Below, piece by piece: positions 1 through 8,038 of a DNA stretch of 64,000 nucleotides. Position numbers and translations under genes: made by a program. Under the pieces are notes generated by a model. It did not search any database, was not told where the DNA came from, and saw only the letters and a list, made by a program, of their open reading frames with translations. How positions within the stretch are numbered: position 1 is the first letter of the stretch; each line of letters begins with the position of its first letter. This DNA comes from Persicimonas caeni (GTDB lineage: Bacteria > Myxococcota_A > Bradymonadia > Bradymonadales > Bradymonadaceae), in the NCBI RefSeq assembly GCF_006517175.1, contig NZ_CP041186.1, forward strand, positions 6,351,074-6,415,073, read 5' to 3'.

Positions 1-1
1 G

Positions 2-1030
2 GTCGACATCGACCTCCTGGAGAAGTTCTACGACGCCTTCTTGGAGTTCACGTCGCGCTCCGAGGACGACAAGCAGAAGATGTCGACGCCCGATATCTGG
101 TACCAGCGCGGTTGGACGCCTCCGAACACCGAGAAAGCGGTCGTCGCCGGTGGCCAGCCCGACTTCAAGGAGTGCTTCTTCATCACTCCGTACGAGCCGG
201 CCGACGAGCTGAAGCAGCAGTATCCCGAGATCTACGCCTCCAATATCTGGCCGGAGAACGCCGACGAGTTCGAGGGCAGCTACACCGAGCTGAGCCGCCA
301 ACTCCAACAGGTCGGCGTCAACCTGCTGCGCGGCTGCGCGCTGGCGCTCGGCCTGGCCCCGCAGCAATTCGAGGCCGCGGTCGACGGTGGCCCGCACGTC
401 ACCCGCGCGCTGCGCTATATCCCGCTCGACGACGAGCAGGTCGACACCGACATCCTGTGGGGCGAAGAGCACACCGACTTCAACTTCCTGACGATCCTCC
501 CGGGCGGACGCTTCCTCGACCCGAGCGGTGAGCGTTGCAGCAAGCCCGACCCCGACGCCGGGCTCTACCTGCGCACTCGCCCCAACGAGGAGCACCCCAA
601 CGGCAAGCTCGTCCAGGGCCAAACCCCCGAGGGCTGCATCGTCGCTCAGGTCGGCCAGCAGCTCGAGATCGTGACCGGCGGCGAGTTCATCGCCACGCCG
701 CACGTCATCGAGGCGCCCAAGCAGCCGGGCTATTCGCGCGTGGCCATGGCCCACTTCGTCCACCTGCACGCTCACGAGCAGCTCTTCCCCCTCGAGCCGT
801 TCCGCACCGACGAGAGCGTGCGCGCCTATGGTCCGCCCAAGATGGTCGGCACCTACAACCTCAAGACGCTCATCGACATCGGGTTGGCCCCCAAAGAGGC
901 GTTCGACCGCCTCGGCTACACCCAATACGAGCGCCTCGACAAGATCCGCCAAGAAGAAAAAGGCGGACAAGAAGAGATGGGCGGACAAGAAGAAAAAGGC
1001 GGACAAGAAGCCGGCGAACCGGCCGAATGA
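2..1030 (+). CDS. Isopenicillin-N-synthase-like 2OG-Fe(II) oxygenase (5' truncated by window edge)
   Basis: Non-haem iron, 2-oxoglutarate-dependent dioxygenase of the isopenicillin N synthase superfamily; the substrate cannot be read from the sequence. The frame is open back to base 2, so the N-terminus lies outside the window; 342 residues remain. The iron site is visible: HTD in EEHTDFNFLTILPGG gives the HxD pair, and TPHVIEAPK supplies the distal His, followed about nine residues later by R of SRVAMAH, the usual 2OG carboxylate-binding Arg. Plants and bacteria use this fold for secondary metabolism and hormone or amino-acid oxidation. The C-terminus ends in a low-complexity tail built from three copies of GGQEE-type hexapeptides (bases about 948-1014), probably a late expansion. 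Family call is secure; specific function unknown. Confidence 0.85.
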   Translation, partial: VDIDLLEKFYDAFLEFTSRSEDDKQKMSTPDIWYQRGWTPPNTEKAVVAGGQPDFKECFFITPYEPADELKQQYPEIYASNIWPENADEFEGSYTELSRQLQQVGVNLLRGCALALGLAPQQFEAAVDGGPHVTRALRYIPLDDEQVDTDILWGEEHTDFNFLTILPGGRFLDPSGERCSKPDPDAGLYLRTRPNEEHPNGKLVQGQTPEGCIVAQVGQQLEIVTGGEFIATPHVIEAPKQPGYSRVAMAHFVHLHAHEQLFPLEPFRTDESVRAYGPPKMVGTYNLKTLIDIGLAPKEAFDRLGYTQYERLDKIRQEEKGGQEEMGGQEEKGGQEAGEPAE

Positions 1031-1035
1031 CCGAG

Positions 1036-1085
1036 TCGGTGCGGGGGCATCTTGCCCTCGTCGCGCCCCACAGCCCTCGCACCGA
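1036..1085. repeat. Dispersed palindromic repeat, copy 1 (TCGGTGCG family)
   Basis: The element starts TCGGTGCG and ends CGCACCGA, and contains the small perfect hairpin GGGCA-TCT-TGCCC. The same core recurs at 6429-6484 and, inverted, at 14317-14372. It lies directly after the oxygenase stop codon and could fold in the transcript as a terminator-like or REP-like hairpin. No T-tract follows. Confidence 0.7.
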
Positions 1086-1160
1086 TTTCTTAGATCCTTT
1101 CCCGCGCGTCCTCGTTTGTACCGTCGAGTCCCCTGACCGCTTCGACCGACGAGGATATCG

Positions 1161-1967
1161 ATGTTCCATCCCCGACTCTTTTCGCTTCTGACGTTTCTGC
1201 TCGCGACTTCGCTCTCGGCGAGTTGCTCGACGCCCAAGCCGCGCAGCGAACCGGCCCCCAACCAACCCCACGTGCGGGTGATGAGCTACAACGTCAACTA
1301 CGGGCTGGCCGGCGATCCGGCAGCGATCGAGGCGATTCGGCGCGGCGGCACCGACGTGGTCTTTTTGCAGGAGACGACGCCCGCTTGGGAGACCAAGCTT
1401 CGCGAGGAGCTGGCTGCCGACTACCCCTACATGCATTTTCGGCATTGTTGCGGCGCGGGCGGTTTGGCCGTGCTGTCGAAGCATCCCCTTCGCCTCGCCG
1501 ACTACATGCAGGCGCCGCGGGGCGGCTGGTTTCCGGGGTGGCGTGTGGTCGTCGACTCGCCCATCGGCGAGTTGCAGGTGCTCAACGTGCACCTGCGCCC
1601 GCCGGTCAGCGACACCGGCAGCGTCGTGTCGGGCTACTTCTCGACGGGTGATATCCGCCGGCGCCAAATCGAGACCTTTTGGGAGAAGGTCGACCCCGAA
1701 ATGCCCACATTGGTCGTGGGTGACTTCAACGAAGACACCGATGGCGACGCCCTCGAATTCTTGGCCACTCGGGGGCTCGAGAGCGCGCTACCCGAGTTCG
1801 AGCCGTCGGCTCAGACCTGGCGTTGGCCCACGAGCGTCGGCCAGATCGACAGCAGGCTCGACCACGTCGTCTACGACGAGCGGCTGCGCCCGCTCGACGC
1901 GCGCGTGCTGCAGGCGGGGCGCTCCGACCACTTACCCGTGGTCGCGACGTTCGTGCTCGGCGATTGA
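1161..1967 (+). CDS. Endonuclease/exonuclease/phosphatase-family lipoprotein
   Basis: 268 residues. The first 26 residues form a lipoprotein signal peptide with lipobox LSASC, so the mature protein should be anchored in the envelope and face periplasm or exterior. The remainder carries the EEP-fold signature in order: MSYNVNYG (metal-site Asn), FLQET (metal-binding Glu), VGDFNED (catalytic Asp/Asn), LDHVVY and a terminal SDHLPV (catalytic Asp-His). Members cleave phosphodiester bonds in nucleic acids, inositol phosphates or sphingomyelin; the substrate here is unknown. A GAGG ribosome-binding site sits 6 bases before the ATG. An extracellular nuclease or phospholipase fits a predatory or scavenging lifestyle, but that is inference. 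Confidence 0.85.
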   Translation: MFHPRLFSLLTFLLATSLSASCSTPKPRSEPAPNQPHVRVMSYNVNYGLAGDPAAIEAIRRGGTDVVFLQETTPAWETKLREELAADYPYMHFRHCCGAGGLAVLSKHPLRLADYMQAPRGGWFPGWRVVVDSPIGELQVLNVHLRPPVSDTGSVVSGYFSTGDIRRRQIETFWEKVDPEMPTLVVGDFNEDTDGDALEFLATRGLESALPEFEPSAQTWRWPTSVGQIDSRLDHVVYDERLRPLDARVLQAGRSDHLPVVATFVLGD

Positions 1968-2219
1968 GCCGTATCGAGTTTCAATAACCCTCCCGAAGTA
2001 TCCATCTTCGGTGCTCGGCGGCAACGTGGCGCTGTTTCCATTCTTTGCACCACCTGCCAAACAACTTGAAACATCTGGAGGGGCGGCCGCCCAAAGCTGC
2101 TGCCCTAAAGCCCCAGACCCCCGGCACGGCACCTGCAATTGCAAGAACGTGACGCCGCACCTGTGGTTCGCCACGTGGCGGCGCCCTACGTTCCAATCCC
2201 TCAGTGCAGGACCATTGCC
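1968..2219. other. 252-bp intergenic spacer, probable promoter region
   Basis: Separates two plus-strand genes. It contains the short palindrome GGGCGGCCGCCC near 2082 and no convincing reading frame. I found no riboswitch that I could name. A promoter for the downstream barrel protein is the likeliest content. Confidence 0.4.
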
Positions 2220-3248
2220 ATGCAGTATTCAGCAAGCTATGTAGGCGCGGCGATGCTTACCGCGCTCGTACTCGGCGCCGGCCAGGCCAGCGCCGCCACA
2301 CTGGTCGAGAACGAAGAGCTCGAGCTCGATCTCATCGGCCTCGGGGAAGTCGGGCTCGTCCACCACGAGTCCCACGAGACGCATGCCTCGGCGAACGCCA
2401 ATCAGGTCAACGTCAACCTGGCCAGGCTCGCCGGAAAGGCGCGCTGGGTCGACCTGGGCGGGCTGATTGGCCAGGTCGAGGCGCGCTCGGGCGAGGCGCA
2501 GTTGCTCGACGCCGCGGTCTATCTGCAGCCGGTCGACGTGTTCCGTCTCAAGGCGGGTCGCTTCAAGGTGCCGGTGTCGGCCGAAGTGCTCGTGCCGGCT
2601 TCGGCGATGCTCTTCTCGAAGCGCGCCGCGCTCGTCGAGCTAGCGCCGGGTCGGCTCAACGGCGCCGAGGTCACGCTCAGTCCGCATCTGGGCGACACTG
2701 CAGTCGAACTGCGCACCGCGCTCTTCATCCCCGAGACGCCGGAAGGCGACGTCGCCCCGGGCGCGCTCGCCGTCGGCCGCCTCGCCGTCGAAGGGCCGGC
2801 GCATACCTGGCTGCACCTCGGGTTTGCCGAGCACGTCTTCGCCGCGAACGAAGCCAATCGCGAGCCCGGCGCCGAGACCCCGCGCCCCTTCGAGTACGAG
2901 CGTCAGCTCGACGCCGCGATAATGTTCCACACCGAGCCCTGGAAGCTCCACCTCGAGGGCTTGTACGTGTTCGACGGACCCGAAGAGACGAAGCCGTATG
3001 GCGCGGTCGCCAGCGCCGCGTACGACTTTCACGTGGGCGAGCGCATCTTGGAGCCGGCGGTCGCCTACGACTTCCTCGACCGGGGCGAAGAGGTGCTCCA
3101 CCGCGGCACCGCGGCGCTCAACACCTACTGGCACTCGACCGACCTGATGACGACGGTCGAGTACGAGTTCGAGACGGAGAGCGGCCACGGCGAGGAGACG
3201 GGGGGGCCGGAGCACACCTTTTCGGTGCTGCTGCAGGCGGGGTTTTAG
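2220..3248 (+). CDS. Putative outer-membrane beta-barrel (porin-like) protein
   Basis: 342 residues from the ATG at 2220, which directly precedes a classical signal peptide (MQYSASYVGAAMLTALVLGA, cleavage after GQASA). An in-frame upstream start at 2139 would add 27 non-signal residues and is disfavoured. The mature part has alternating hydrophobic/polar strands, aromatic girdle residues and a C-terminal Phe (VLLQAGF), the usual ending for BAM-dependent barrels. The pattern resembles phosphate-selective porin O/P-type proteins, with a motif VYLQPVDVFRLKAGRFKVP like the first barrel strands of that group. A His-rich stretch (HHESHETHASA) near residue 40 could bind metal. Transported solute unknown. 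The stop codon TAG forms the first bases of an inverted-repeat element. Confidence 0.7.
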   Translation: MQYSASYVGAAMLTALVLGAGQASAATLVENEELELDLIGLGEVGLVHHESHETHASANANQVNVNLARLAGKARWVDLGGLIGQVEARSGEAQLLDAAVYLQPVDVFRLKAGRFKVPVSAEVLVPASAMLFSKRAALVELAPGRLNGAEVTLSPHLGDTAVELRTALFIPETPEGDVAPGALAVGRLAVEGPAHTWLHLGFAEHVFAANEANREPGAETPRPFEYERQLDAAIMFHTEPWKLHLEGLYVFDGPEETKPYGAVASAAYDFHVGERILEPAVAYDFLDRGEEVLHRGTAALNTYWHSTDLMTTVEYEFETESGHGEETGGPEHTFSVLLQAGF

Positions 3249-3409
3249 TGGGGTGACACCGAAGTGAGATTCAACCTTTCGGCGAGGATAGCGCCGCCAG
3301 ATTCGGATGCGAACCCCGCAGGCGATGCAGCGCATCGTCGAGGAGTGAGCGCCGAAGCTGGTGGTGCTAGTTCGGCGAAGGTGAATCGAATCTCGGTGTC
3401 ACACCACTA
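3246..3409. repeat. 164-bp inverted-repeat element spanning stop codon to stop codon
   Basis: Both ends read TAGTGG-G/T-GTGACACCGA on their respective strands (16 of 17 bases identical), and similarity continues inward for roughly 45 bases with small gaps. The two TAG triplets at the tips are the stop codons of the convergent genes at 2220-3248 and 3407-6265. It could act as a bidirectional terminator or be a MITE-like insertion. No transposase is present. Confidence 0.75.
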
Positions 3410-6265
3410 GACGGACTTCGCCACGACGACCGGCATGCTGATGCTGTAGCCCACGCCGCGCTCGAGGTGGATGACCGACTTGCTCGCATCGTCGAGGTCG
3501 AGTTCTTGGCGTAGGTTGCCGATGGTGACGTAGACGTTGTTGTGGCTCGACTGCGGGTTGAAGGGGCGGTCCCAGACCGCCTCGAAGAGCTCGTCGACCG
3601 CCACTGGGGGAGCGTCTGGAGCGCGCTTGGCCAAGAAGGAGAGCGCCGAAAACGCGACCGTGTCGTTGCCGAGTTCGATGCGCCGGCCGTCGATGAAGAC
3701 CGCCCCGAGGGACTCGTCGACGAGCATCGCGCCCTCGACGCGCCACTTTTGGATGATGTCGAGCCAACTCTCGAGTGTCTCGGCCAACGCGGGAGCCATG
3801 TCGGTGCGGCGCCGGTCGAGCAGCTTCTCCCAGAAGCCGAGCTGCTGCAGGACGATCATCGGCGACAGCCTCCGCCAGAACTCGAGCATTTCGGCGTGCC
3901 AGCGCAGCATGTCGGCGCGCGGGTCTGCCCGGACGGCGTGGTGTAGAAGGCCGCGCAGAAAGCCGAACAGGCTGCCTTCGAGGTCGAGCTCCTCGCACAA
4001 GAGCAGTTCGCGCCGACTGCCCACCAGATCGCCGGCCCACAGCTTCTGCCATCCGCGGTAGAGCGGGGCGAGCTCGCTGCAGCCGACGATGCCCGAATTG
4101 TTCGAGATGGGACCTGCCTCGCCGGCCACCGTGTGCTCCCATCGCTCCATCCACGCCCCCATTGTCTCGGCGGCCGCGTGGCCCAGGCTGCGCGGGAAGA
4201 GCGTCGGGGGGCCGCCGACCTCGATGACGTCGTCGCACATATCCCACTCGCCGAAATCACCACTGAGCCACAAGGCGTCGATGATCAGCCCGGCGATGTC
4301 TCGCATGCGCTGCTCGGCCAGACGCGCGGCGTCGAGGGCGCTCAGAAGCTCGCGCGCCTTCGAGAACTCGCCGCTGTCGAGGAGCAGCGGCAGATAGTGG
4401 CGCAGCAGCCGGCGCAGCGCCTGCAGGTTGCCGCGCGACAGGTGCGCGTGCACCGACTTGTGAAGCCTATCGAGCGCTGCGGCCGCGTCGCCCTGATGGA
4501 TGGCGTGCAGTGCCTCGGCGAAGTTCAGTTCGGCGCCGAAATACGACCAATCGGAGGGCGCCGGCGTCATGGTCAGCTCGGCTCGGGGCGGCGGCTCGTC
4601 CTCGGCGAGCAACAGCGCGATGATATGCTCCTCGAGGTCGACCAACTGCAGGTTGCGGGTGTCGCGTAACCGCTCGTACTCGGGCCGCACGGTTTGCAGC
4701 TCGGCGCGTGCATTTTCGTACTCGCCCAGCTCCAAATAGAGCGTCGCCAAGATATGGCGTGCTTCTACATAGGCGAGCTCGAAGCCCAGGTCGCGCAGCG
4801 TGTCGCAGGCGTCGTTCACCAAGTCGATGCCCGCGTCGCGCTCGTCGGTCAGCGCCAGGCTCATGCCGCGCATCGTGCGCAGCATGTGCAGGTCGCGCAC
4901 AGCCTCGTTCGCGCGAGCTGCATGGATGCCGTCACCCGCCACATCGATCGCCCGGCGAAACATGCCGCGCGTGGTCAAAATCCTGGCGAGCACCAGCCGA
5001 GCGACCGCGTCGAGCGGCTCGCCGGGCTCGATACGCTCGTCGAGGAACGTCTCGAGCGCCTCGATGGCCGCGTCGGCGTCTCCCCCGAGGGCGGCGAACA
5101 TCTGCGTCCACAAAAAGGCGCGCTTGCCGGCGTCGGTGTGCTTCATGCGCACGAGCCCGTCCAACAAACGGTCGGCCTCGTCGCTACGCCCCGCCGCGGT
5201 CAGGCATTGGCCGAGCCGCAGGCGCGCAGCCGGCATGGCTTGCTGCAGCCGCGACGGAATCTGCTCGAGCGCTGCCAGCGCCGCGGGCAGGCGTGTCGGT
5301 GTGAGCAGCGTGCGAAAGTGCGCGTCCAAACTCGCCATTACCTCTTTGAGAAAGGTGCGCTCGGCTTCCGACGGATCTTCGAGCGCCCGGCTCGCCCGGG
5401 CGAATACGTCGAGCGTCGCCTGGAGCAGCGCCGGGTCGACCGTGCCGCAGTCTGTCTCGCGGTCGGCCGCGCAGAACACGTCCCAGATGCATTCCAGGAG
5501 TTCCATCCACTGCTCGCCGGTCGGCTCGAGCATGTCTGTGAGCGCAGCTTTCAGCGGCGGGGCGACAGTGACCGATCCGATATGCTCGTAGAGCAGTCCG
5601 ACCTCCAGCGCAGGGAGGAGCGCGTCGCGGTCGAAGTGCGACCAGACGACGGCGGAGTCGAGCGGGCAGGGCAGGTGGGCCAGCGGCGCGAGCGCGCGTT
5701 TGCTCTCGTCGGTCAGGCCTTCGAGCAGGTCACGGCAGAGGGCGGCGAGGACTGTTGATGAATCCTGTTGGGGGACAAAGGGCGGGCATTCGATGACGTC
5801 GAGGCGCAACACCTGGGCGGTGCGCAGATAGGTGCGGGGCGCGGCGCAGGCGACGAAGCCGCAGGAGAGTCCGTCCCGAAGCACGCGCTCGGCTCCTAGG
5901 CGGCGAAGCTCGGCGGGCATCCACTGCCAGCCGTCGATGACCACGAAGATGTCGTCTCGGTGCTCAGCGTAAATGTCGCACCAGCGCTGCCAAGTTGTCT
6001 CGAGGTCTGCTGCTTCGACGCCGAGGTTTGTAGCATCCGGCAAGGCCTCGAAGAGCTTCGTCGCCCACGCCTCGGTGGAGGTGTCGGGGTAGAGCGAGAC
6101 AATTTCGACGTTGTGCGCGGTGTCTAACCCGTCGGTAGCTCGTCGCAGATGAGCAGTTTTGCCGCAGCCCTCGAACCCGTATAGCCAGAACGCGCGCCGG
6201 TCTCGAAGGCATGCGCGCAGGTCGGTCTCCCCAGGCGAAAGCGGTGGCTCTAACGGTCGCTTCAT
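3407..6265 (-). CDS. Large ATPase transcriptional regulator with C-terminal OmpR-type winged helix
   Basis: 952 residues. Residues about 25-45 hold a P-loop (LYGFEGCGKTAHL) and DIFVVIDGWQW about 95 residues later is the Walker B, giving an AAA/STAND-type NTPase. The middle 500 residues are alpha-helical and Ala/Leu/Arg-rich with TPR-like spacing. The last 90 residues form a winged helix of the OmpR/PhoB Trans_reg_C type: an ELFEAVWDRPF recognition region, NNVYVTIGNLRQEL, and the closing GVGYSISM. The architecture resembles MalT/LuxR-large or SARP regulators, but the DNA-binding domain is OmpR-like and at the C-terminus. It probably senses a signal through the TPR region and binds DNA when ATP-loaded. 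Upstream AAGGTG precedes the ATG. Target genes unknown. Confidence 0.8.
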   Translation of the reverse strand: MKRPLEPPLSPGETDLRACLRDRRAFWLYGFEGCGKTAHLRRATDGLDTAHNVEIVSLYPDTSTEAWATKLFEALPDATNLGVEAADLETTWQRWCDIYAEHRDDIFVVIDGWQWMPAELRRLGAERVLRDGLSCGFVACAAPRTYLRTAQVLRLDVIECPPFVPQQDSSTVLAALCRDLLEGLTDESKRALAPLAHLPCPLDSAVVWSHFDRDALLPALEVGLLYEHIGSVTVAPPLKAALTDMLEPTGEQWMELLECIWDVFCAADRETDCGTVDPALLQATLDVFARASRALEDPSEAERTFLKEVMASLDAHFRTLLTPTRLPAALAALEQIPSRLQQAMPAARLRLGQCLTAAGRSDEADRLLDGLVRMKHTDAGKRAFLWTQMFAALGGDADAAIEALETFLDERIEPGEPLDAVARLVLARILTTRGMFRRAIDVAGDGIHAARANEAVRDLHMLRTMRGMSLALTDERDAGIDLVNDACDTLRDLGFELAYVEARHILATLYLELGEYENARAELQTVRPEYERLRDTRNLQLVDLEEHIIALLLAEDEPPPRAELTMTPAPSDWSYFGAELNFAEALHAIHQGDAAAALDRLHKSVHAHLSRGNLQALRRLLRHYLPLLLDSGEFSKARELLSALDAARLAEQRMRDIAGLIIDALWLSGDFGEWDMCDDVIEVGGPPTLFPRSLGHAAAETMGAWMERWEHTVAGEAGPISNNSGIVGCSELAPLYRGWQKLWAGDLVGSRRELLLCEELDLEGSLFGFLRGLLHHAVRADPRADMLRWHAEMLEFWRRLSPMIVLQQLGFWEKLLDRRRTDMAPALAETLESWLDIIQKWRVEGAMLVDESLGAVFIDGRRIELGNDTVAFSALSFLAKRAPDAPPVAVDELFEAVWDRPFNPQSSHNNVYVTIGNLRQELDLDDASKSVIHLERGVGYSISMPVVVAKSV

Positions 6266-6337
6266 AAGACGGTTTCACCTTAAAACAACGCAAAATCGTA
6301 TTGTTTACAGTTACCGTCATTGGCCAAGAACTGCAAA

Positions 6338-6363
6338 GCGCCCATCCCGGCTGGGATGGGCGC
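6338..6363. other. Perfect 11-bp hairpin upstream of the large regulator
   Basis: GCGCCCATCCC and GGGATGGGCGC flank a GGCT loop. The hairpin lies 72 bases upstream of the minus-strand regulator start, where it may fold in the 5' leader. No T-tract follows on either strand, so a classic terminator is unlikely. Confidence 0.55.
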
Positions 6364-6428
6364 CTCGGTCAAGTCGCTCGAATTTCTACAACTCTGAGTG
6401 AATCCACGGAAGACTTTCGCAATATTTG

Positions 6429-6484
6429 TTCGGTGCGGGGGCATCTTGCCCTCGTCTGCGAGAGCTGGAAGCACTCGCACCGAA
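6429..6484. repeat. Dispersed palindromic repeat, copy 2 (TCGGTGCG family)
   Basis: Begins TTCGGTGCG and ends CGCACCGAA with an internal GGGCA-TCT-TGCCC hairpin. About 57 bases match the reverse complement of 14317-14372 essentially base for base. It lies just downstream of the minus-strand lipoprotein start-stop region, 26 bases beyond the stop at 6510. Confidence 0.8.
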
Positions 6485-6509
6485 AGGCGAAAGAATCCCG
6501 TTGTTGCAC

Positions 6510-7937
6510 TTAGCGCTCCTCGCGCGTCACACTGGCCCGTGGGTACAGCCCCCACGAAATGACCGTGCTGCCAGCATTCTTGCAATCCTCCTCGAAATCC
6601 AAGACGTCTTGATGGGGGGCATCCGCCGAAATCCAATCCTGCCCCGGTTTACCAGGAAAACACACTAAGATCTCGTTTCCATCCGTGTCATTCGCGTTGA
6701 TAACCCTACCCTTCTCGGTATTGTCGGTATCTTCGCGTCCGTCACGACCGATCGGCTCGACCGGCTCGACGTCGGCATAGGCGTAGTCGACGTTGCTCAG
6801 CACAGTCCCGCCGCGCTGGAGGCAATCGAGCGCGAACGCTTCGAAGGCACCCTGTCCGTCGGAGTGTGGCAGCGTCTCGCCGGTCGACGAGCACAGGTAC
6901 TTGATGTAGTCGCCTACCTCCGGGTCGTCGAACGAGCGGTACAAGACGTTGCCGCCATTTTCGCGGCATTCGCCCGACAGGCTCTTCAGGGCCTGGTATC
7001 CATCTTTATGCTGCACGGTCCGGCCGGTGGTCGAGCAGATGTAAATCATGTCACGGTTGATGTCTTTACCTGGCGCGAACGGAAGCTCCCTGGGGAAACC
7101 ATTGCCGTTGTCCTTGCAGTCTTGAGCGAACATGCGGAACTCGTCGCGCGACATGCCTCCCTTGGAGACTCGTTTGGTAGACGAGCAGCCATAAACGAGC
7201 CCGGGGGTGTGCGTGTCGATGCGTTCACCCATCAATCCCTGGCAGATCGGGTTAGCGATGGACGAGCGGCGCGATGTGCCCCTCGAGCCCTCGGTGCGCG
7301 AACCCATGTCACGGTGAAGCCTCGGGTGGACGACGCCCACCCCGGGGCCGCCTGTGCCCCCGGAAGCGCCGGCGAGACACTTATCTCTCCATTCGTAGAA
7401 CTCCACCATGACGTGGTCGGTAACGTTAAAGTGGTCGATGTCCGCGCCGGTATTACACGTCACCCAGTAGTTGCTGTCGATCCACATTCCCGTATAGGGA
7501 TCCCCCTCTTTGAGAGGCGTGTCCTGCTGCCACTCAGGGTCCTGGTTCATGTGGAAGAAGTGGCGCATCACATCTCTGCGACATTCCGTGATTTCTTCGT
7601 CGGTTGCCCCGGGGCCGGATTGTCCGAGCACGCCGTCCATACAGGTGCGCATCCAACTAGCGAGATCGGCGCTCGGCGTGACTGAGATCGGGGGGATGTC
7701 GGCGCCGGTGTGACAGATGAGAAAGTAGTTGCCCGCCTCGTCGAGGTGGTCGGTCACGGGCGCGTCCGACAGGCTGTGGGTGGTGGTGACCGTAGTGGCC
7801 GGCGCGGCCGAGTCGATGTCTTGGGGGCCGACGTCGCCACAGGCGGCGCCGAGCACGCCTGCGGCCAACAGGCCGAGCGAGGCGAGGGTGCCTAGTGAGC
7901 GCTTCGTCTGCTTCGTATGTGTCATTCGCTTCAACAT
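6510..7937 (-). CDS. Lipoprotein with six Cys-pair repeats, family unknown
   Basis: 475 residues. The signal peptide ends in lipobox LGAAC (Cys33). The mature chain is built from six units, each with two cysteines 23-26 residues apart: C75/C99, C161/C187, C251/C274, C301/C324, C349/C372 and C426/C452. Units 1-2 share CxTGADI, and units 3-5 share CSSTxR/E followed by a helix ending DC or EC. Equal spacing suggests one intradomain disulfide per small repeated module. I do not recognise the fold. A strong AGGAG lies 6-7 bases before the ATG at 7937. It follows another repeat-built lipoprotein on the same strand, separated by a hairpin. Probably an exported adhesin-like or carbohydrate-contacting protein, but that is speculation. 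Confidence 0.75.
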   Translation of the reverse strand: MLKRMTHTKQTKRSLGTLASLGLLAAGVLGAACGDVGPQDIDSAAPATTVTTTHSLSDAPVTDHLDEAGNYFLICHTGADIPPISVTPSADLASWMRTCMDGVLGQSGPGATDEEITECRRDVMRHFFHMNQDPEWQQDTPLKEGDPYTGMWIDSNYWVTCNTGADIDHFNVTDHVMVEFYEWRDKCLAGASGGTGGPGVGVVHPRLHRDMGSRTEGSRGTSRRSSIANPICQGLMGERIDTHTPGLVYGCSSTKRVSKGGMSRDEFRMFAQDCKDNGNGFPRELPFAPGKDINRDMIYICSTTGRTVQHKDGYQALKSLSGECRENGGNVLYRSFDDPEVGDYIKYLCSSTGETLPHSDGQGAFEAFALDCLQRGGTVLSNVDYAYADVEPVEPIGRDGREDTDNTEKGRVINANDTDGNEILVCFPGKPGQDWISADAPHQDVLDFEEDCKNAGSTVISWGLYPRASVTREER

Positions 7938-7987
7938 TTTGTGCTCCTGATGCTCCGATGAGATTCGTCAGTCAGTTGCCGGGCCAG

Positions 7988-8029
7988 GGAGGCAGCGTGC
8001 TTGCTACCAGCGCAAGATGCGCTGCCTCC
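7988..8029 (-). terminator. GGAGGCAGCG hairpin between two lipoprotein genes
   Basis: GGAGGCAGCG pairs with CGCTGCCTCC, and an inner GCTTGC/GCAAGA helix extends it. It sits 10 bases past the stop of the upstream lipoprotein gene (8039-9187). There is no T-run, so rho-independent action is not certain. The outer arm resembles the hairpin at 10479-10548. Confidence 0.5.
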
Positions 8030-8038
8030 GAAGCCGGC

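Noticed and set aside
870-1667. Minus-strand frame over the oxygenase tail and phosphatase start
   Set aside because: Crosses two genes with clear motifs and has no signal, motif or ribosome-binding site of its own.
1968-2219. Cobalamin-type riboswitch upstream of the barrel protein
   Set aside because: Palindromic GGGCGGCCGCCC is present, but the conserved B12 box and other core segments are absent.
3246-3409. Insertion sequence at the stop-to-stop palindrome
   Set aside because: There is no transposase or target-site duplication, and only 164 bases; at most a MITE-like or terminator element.
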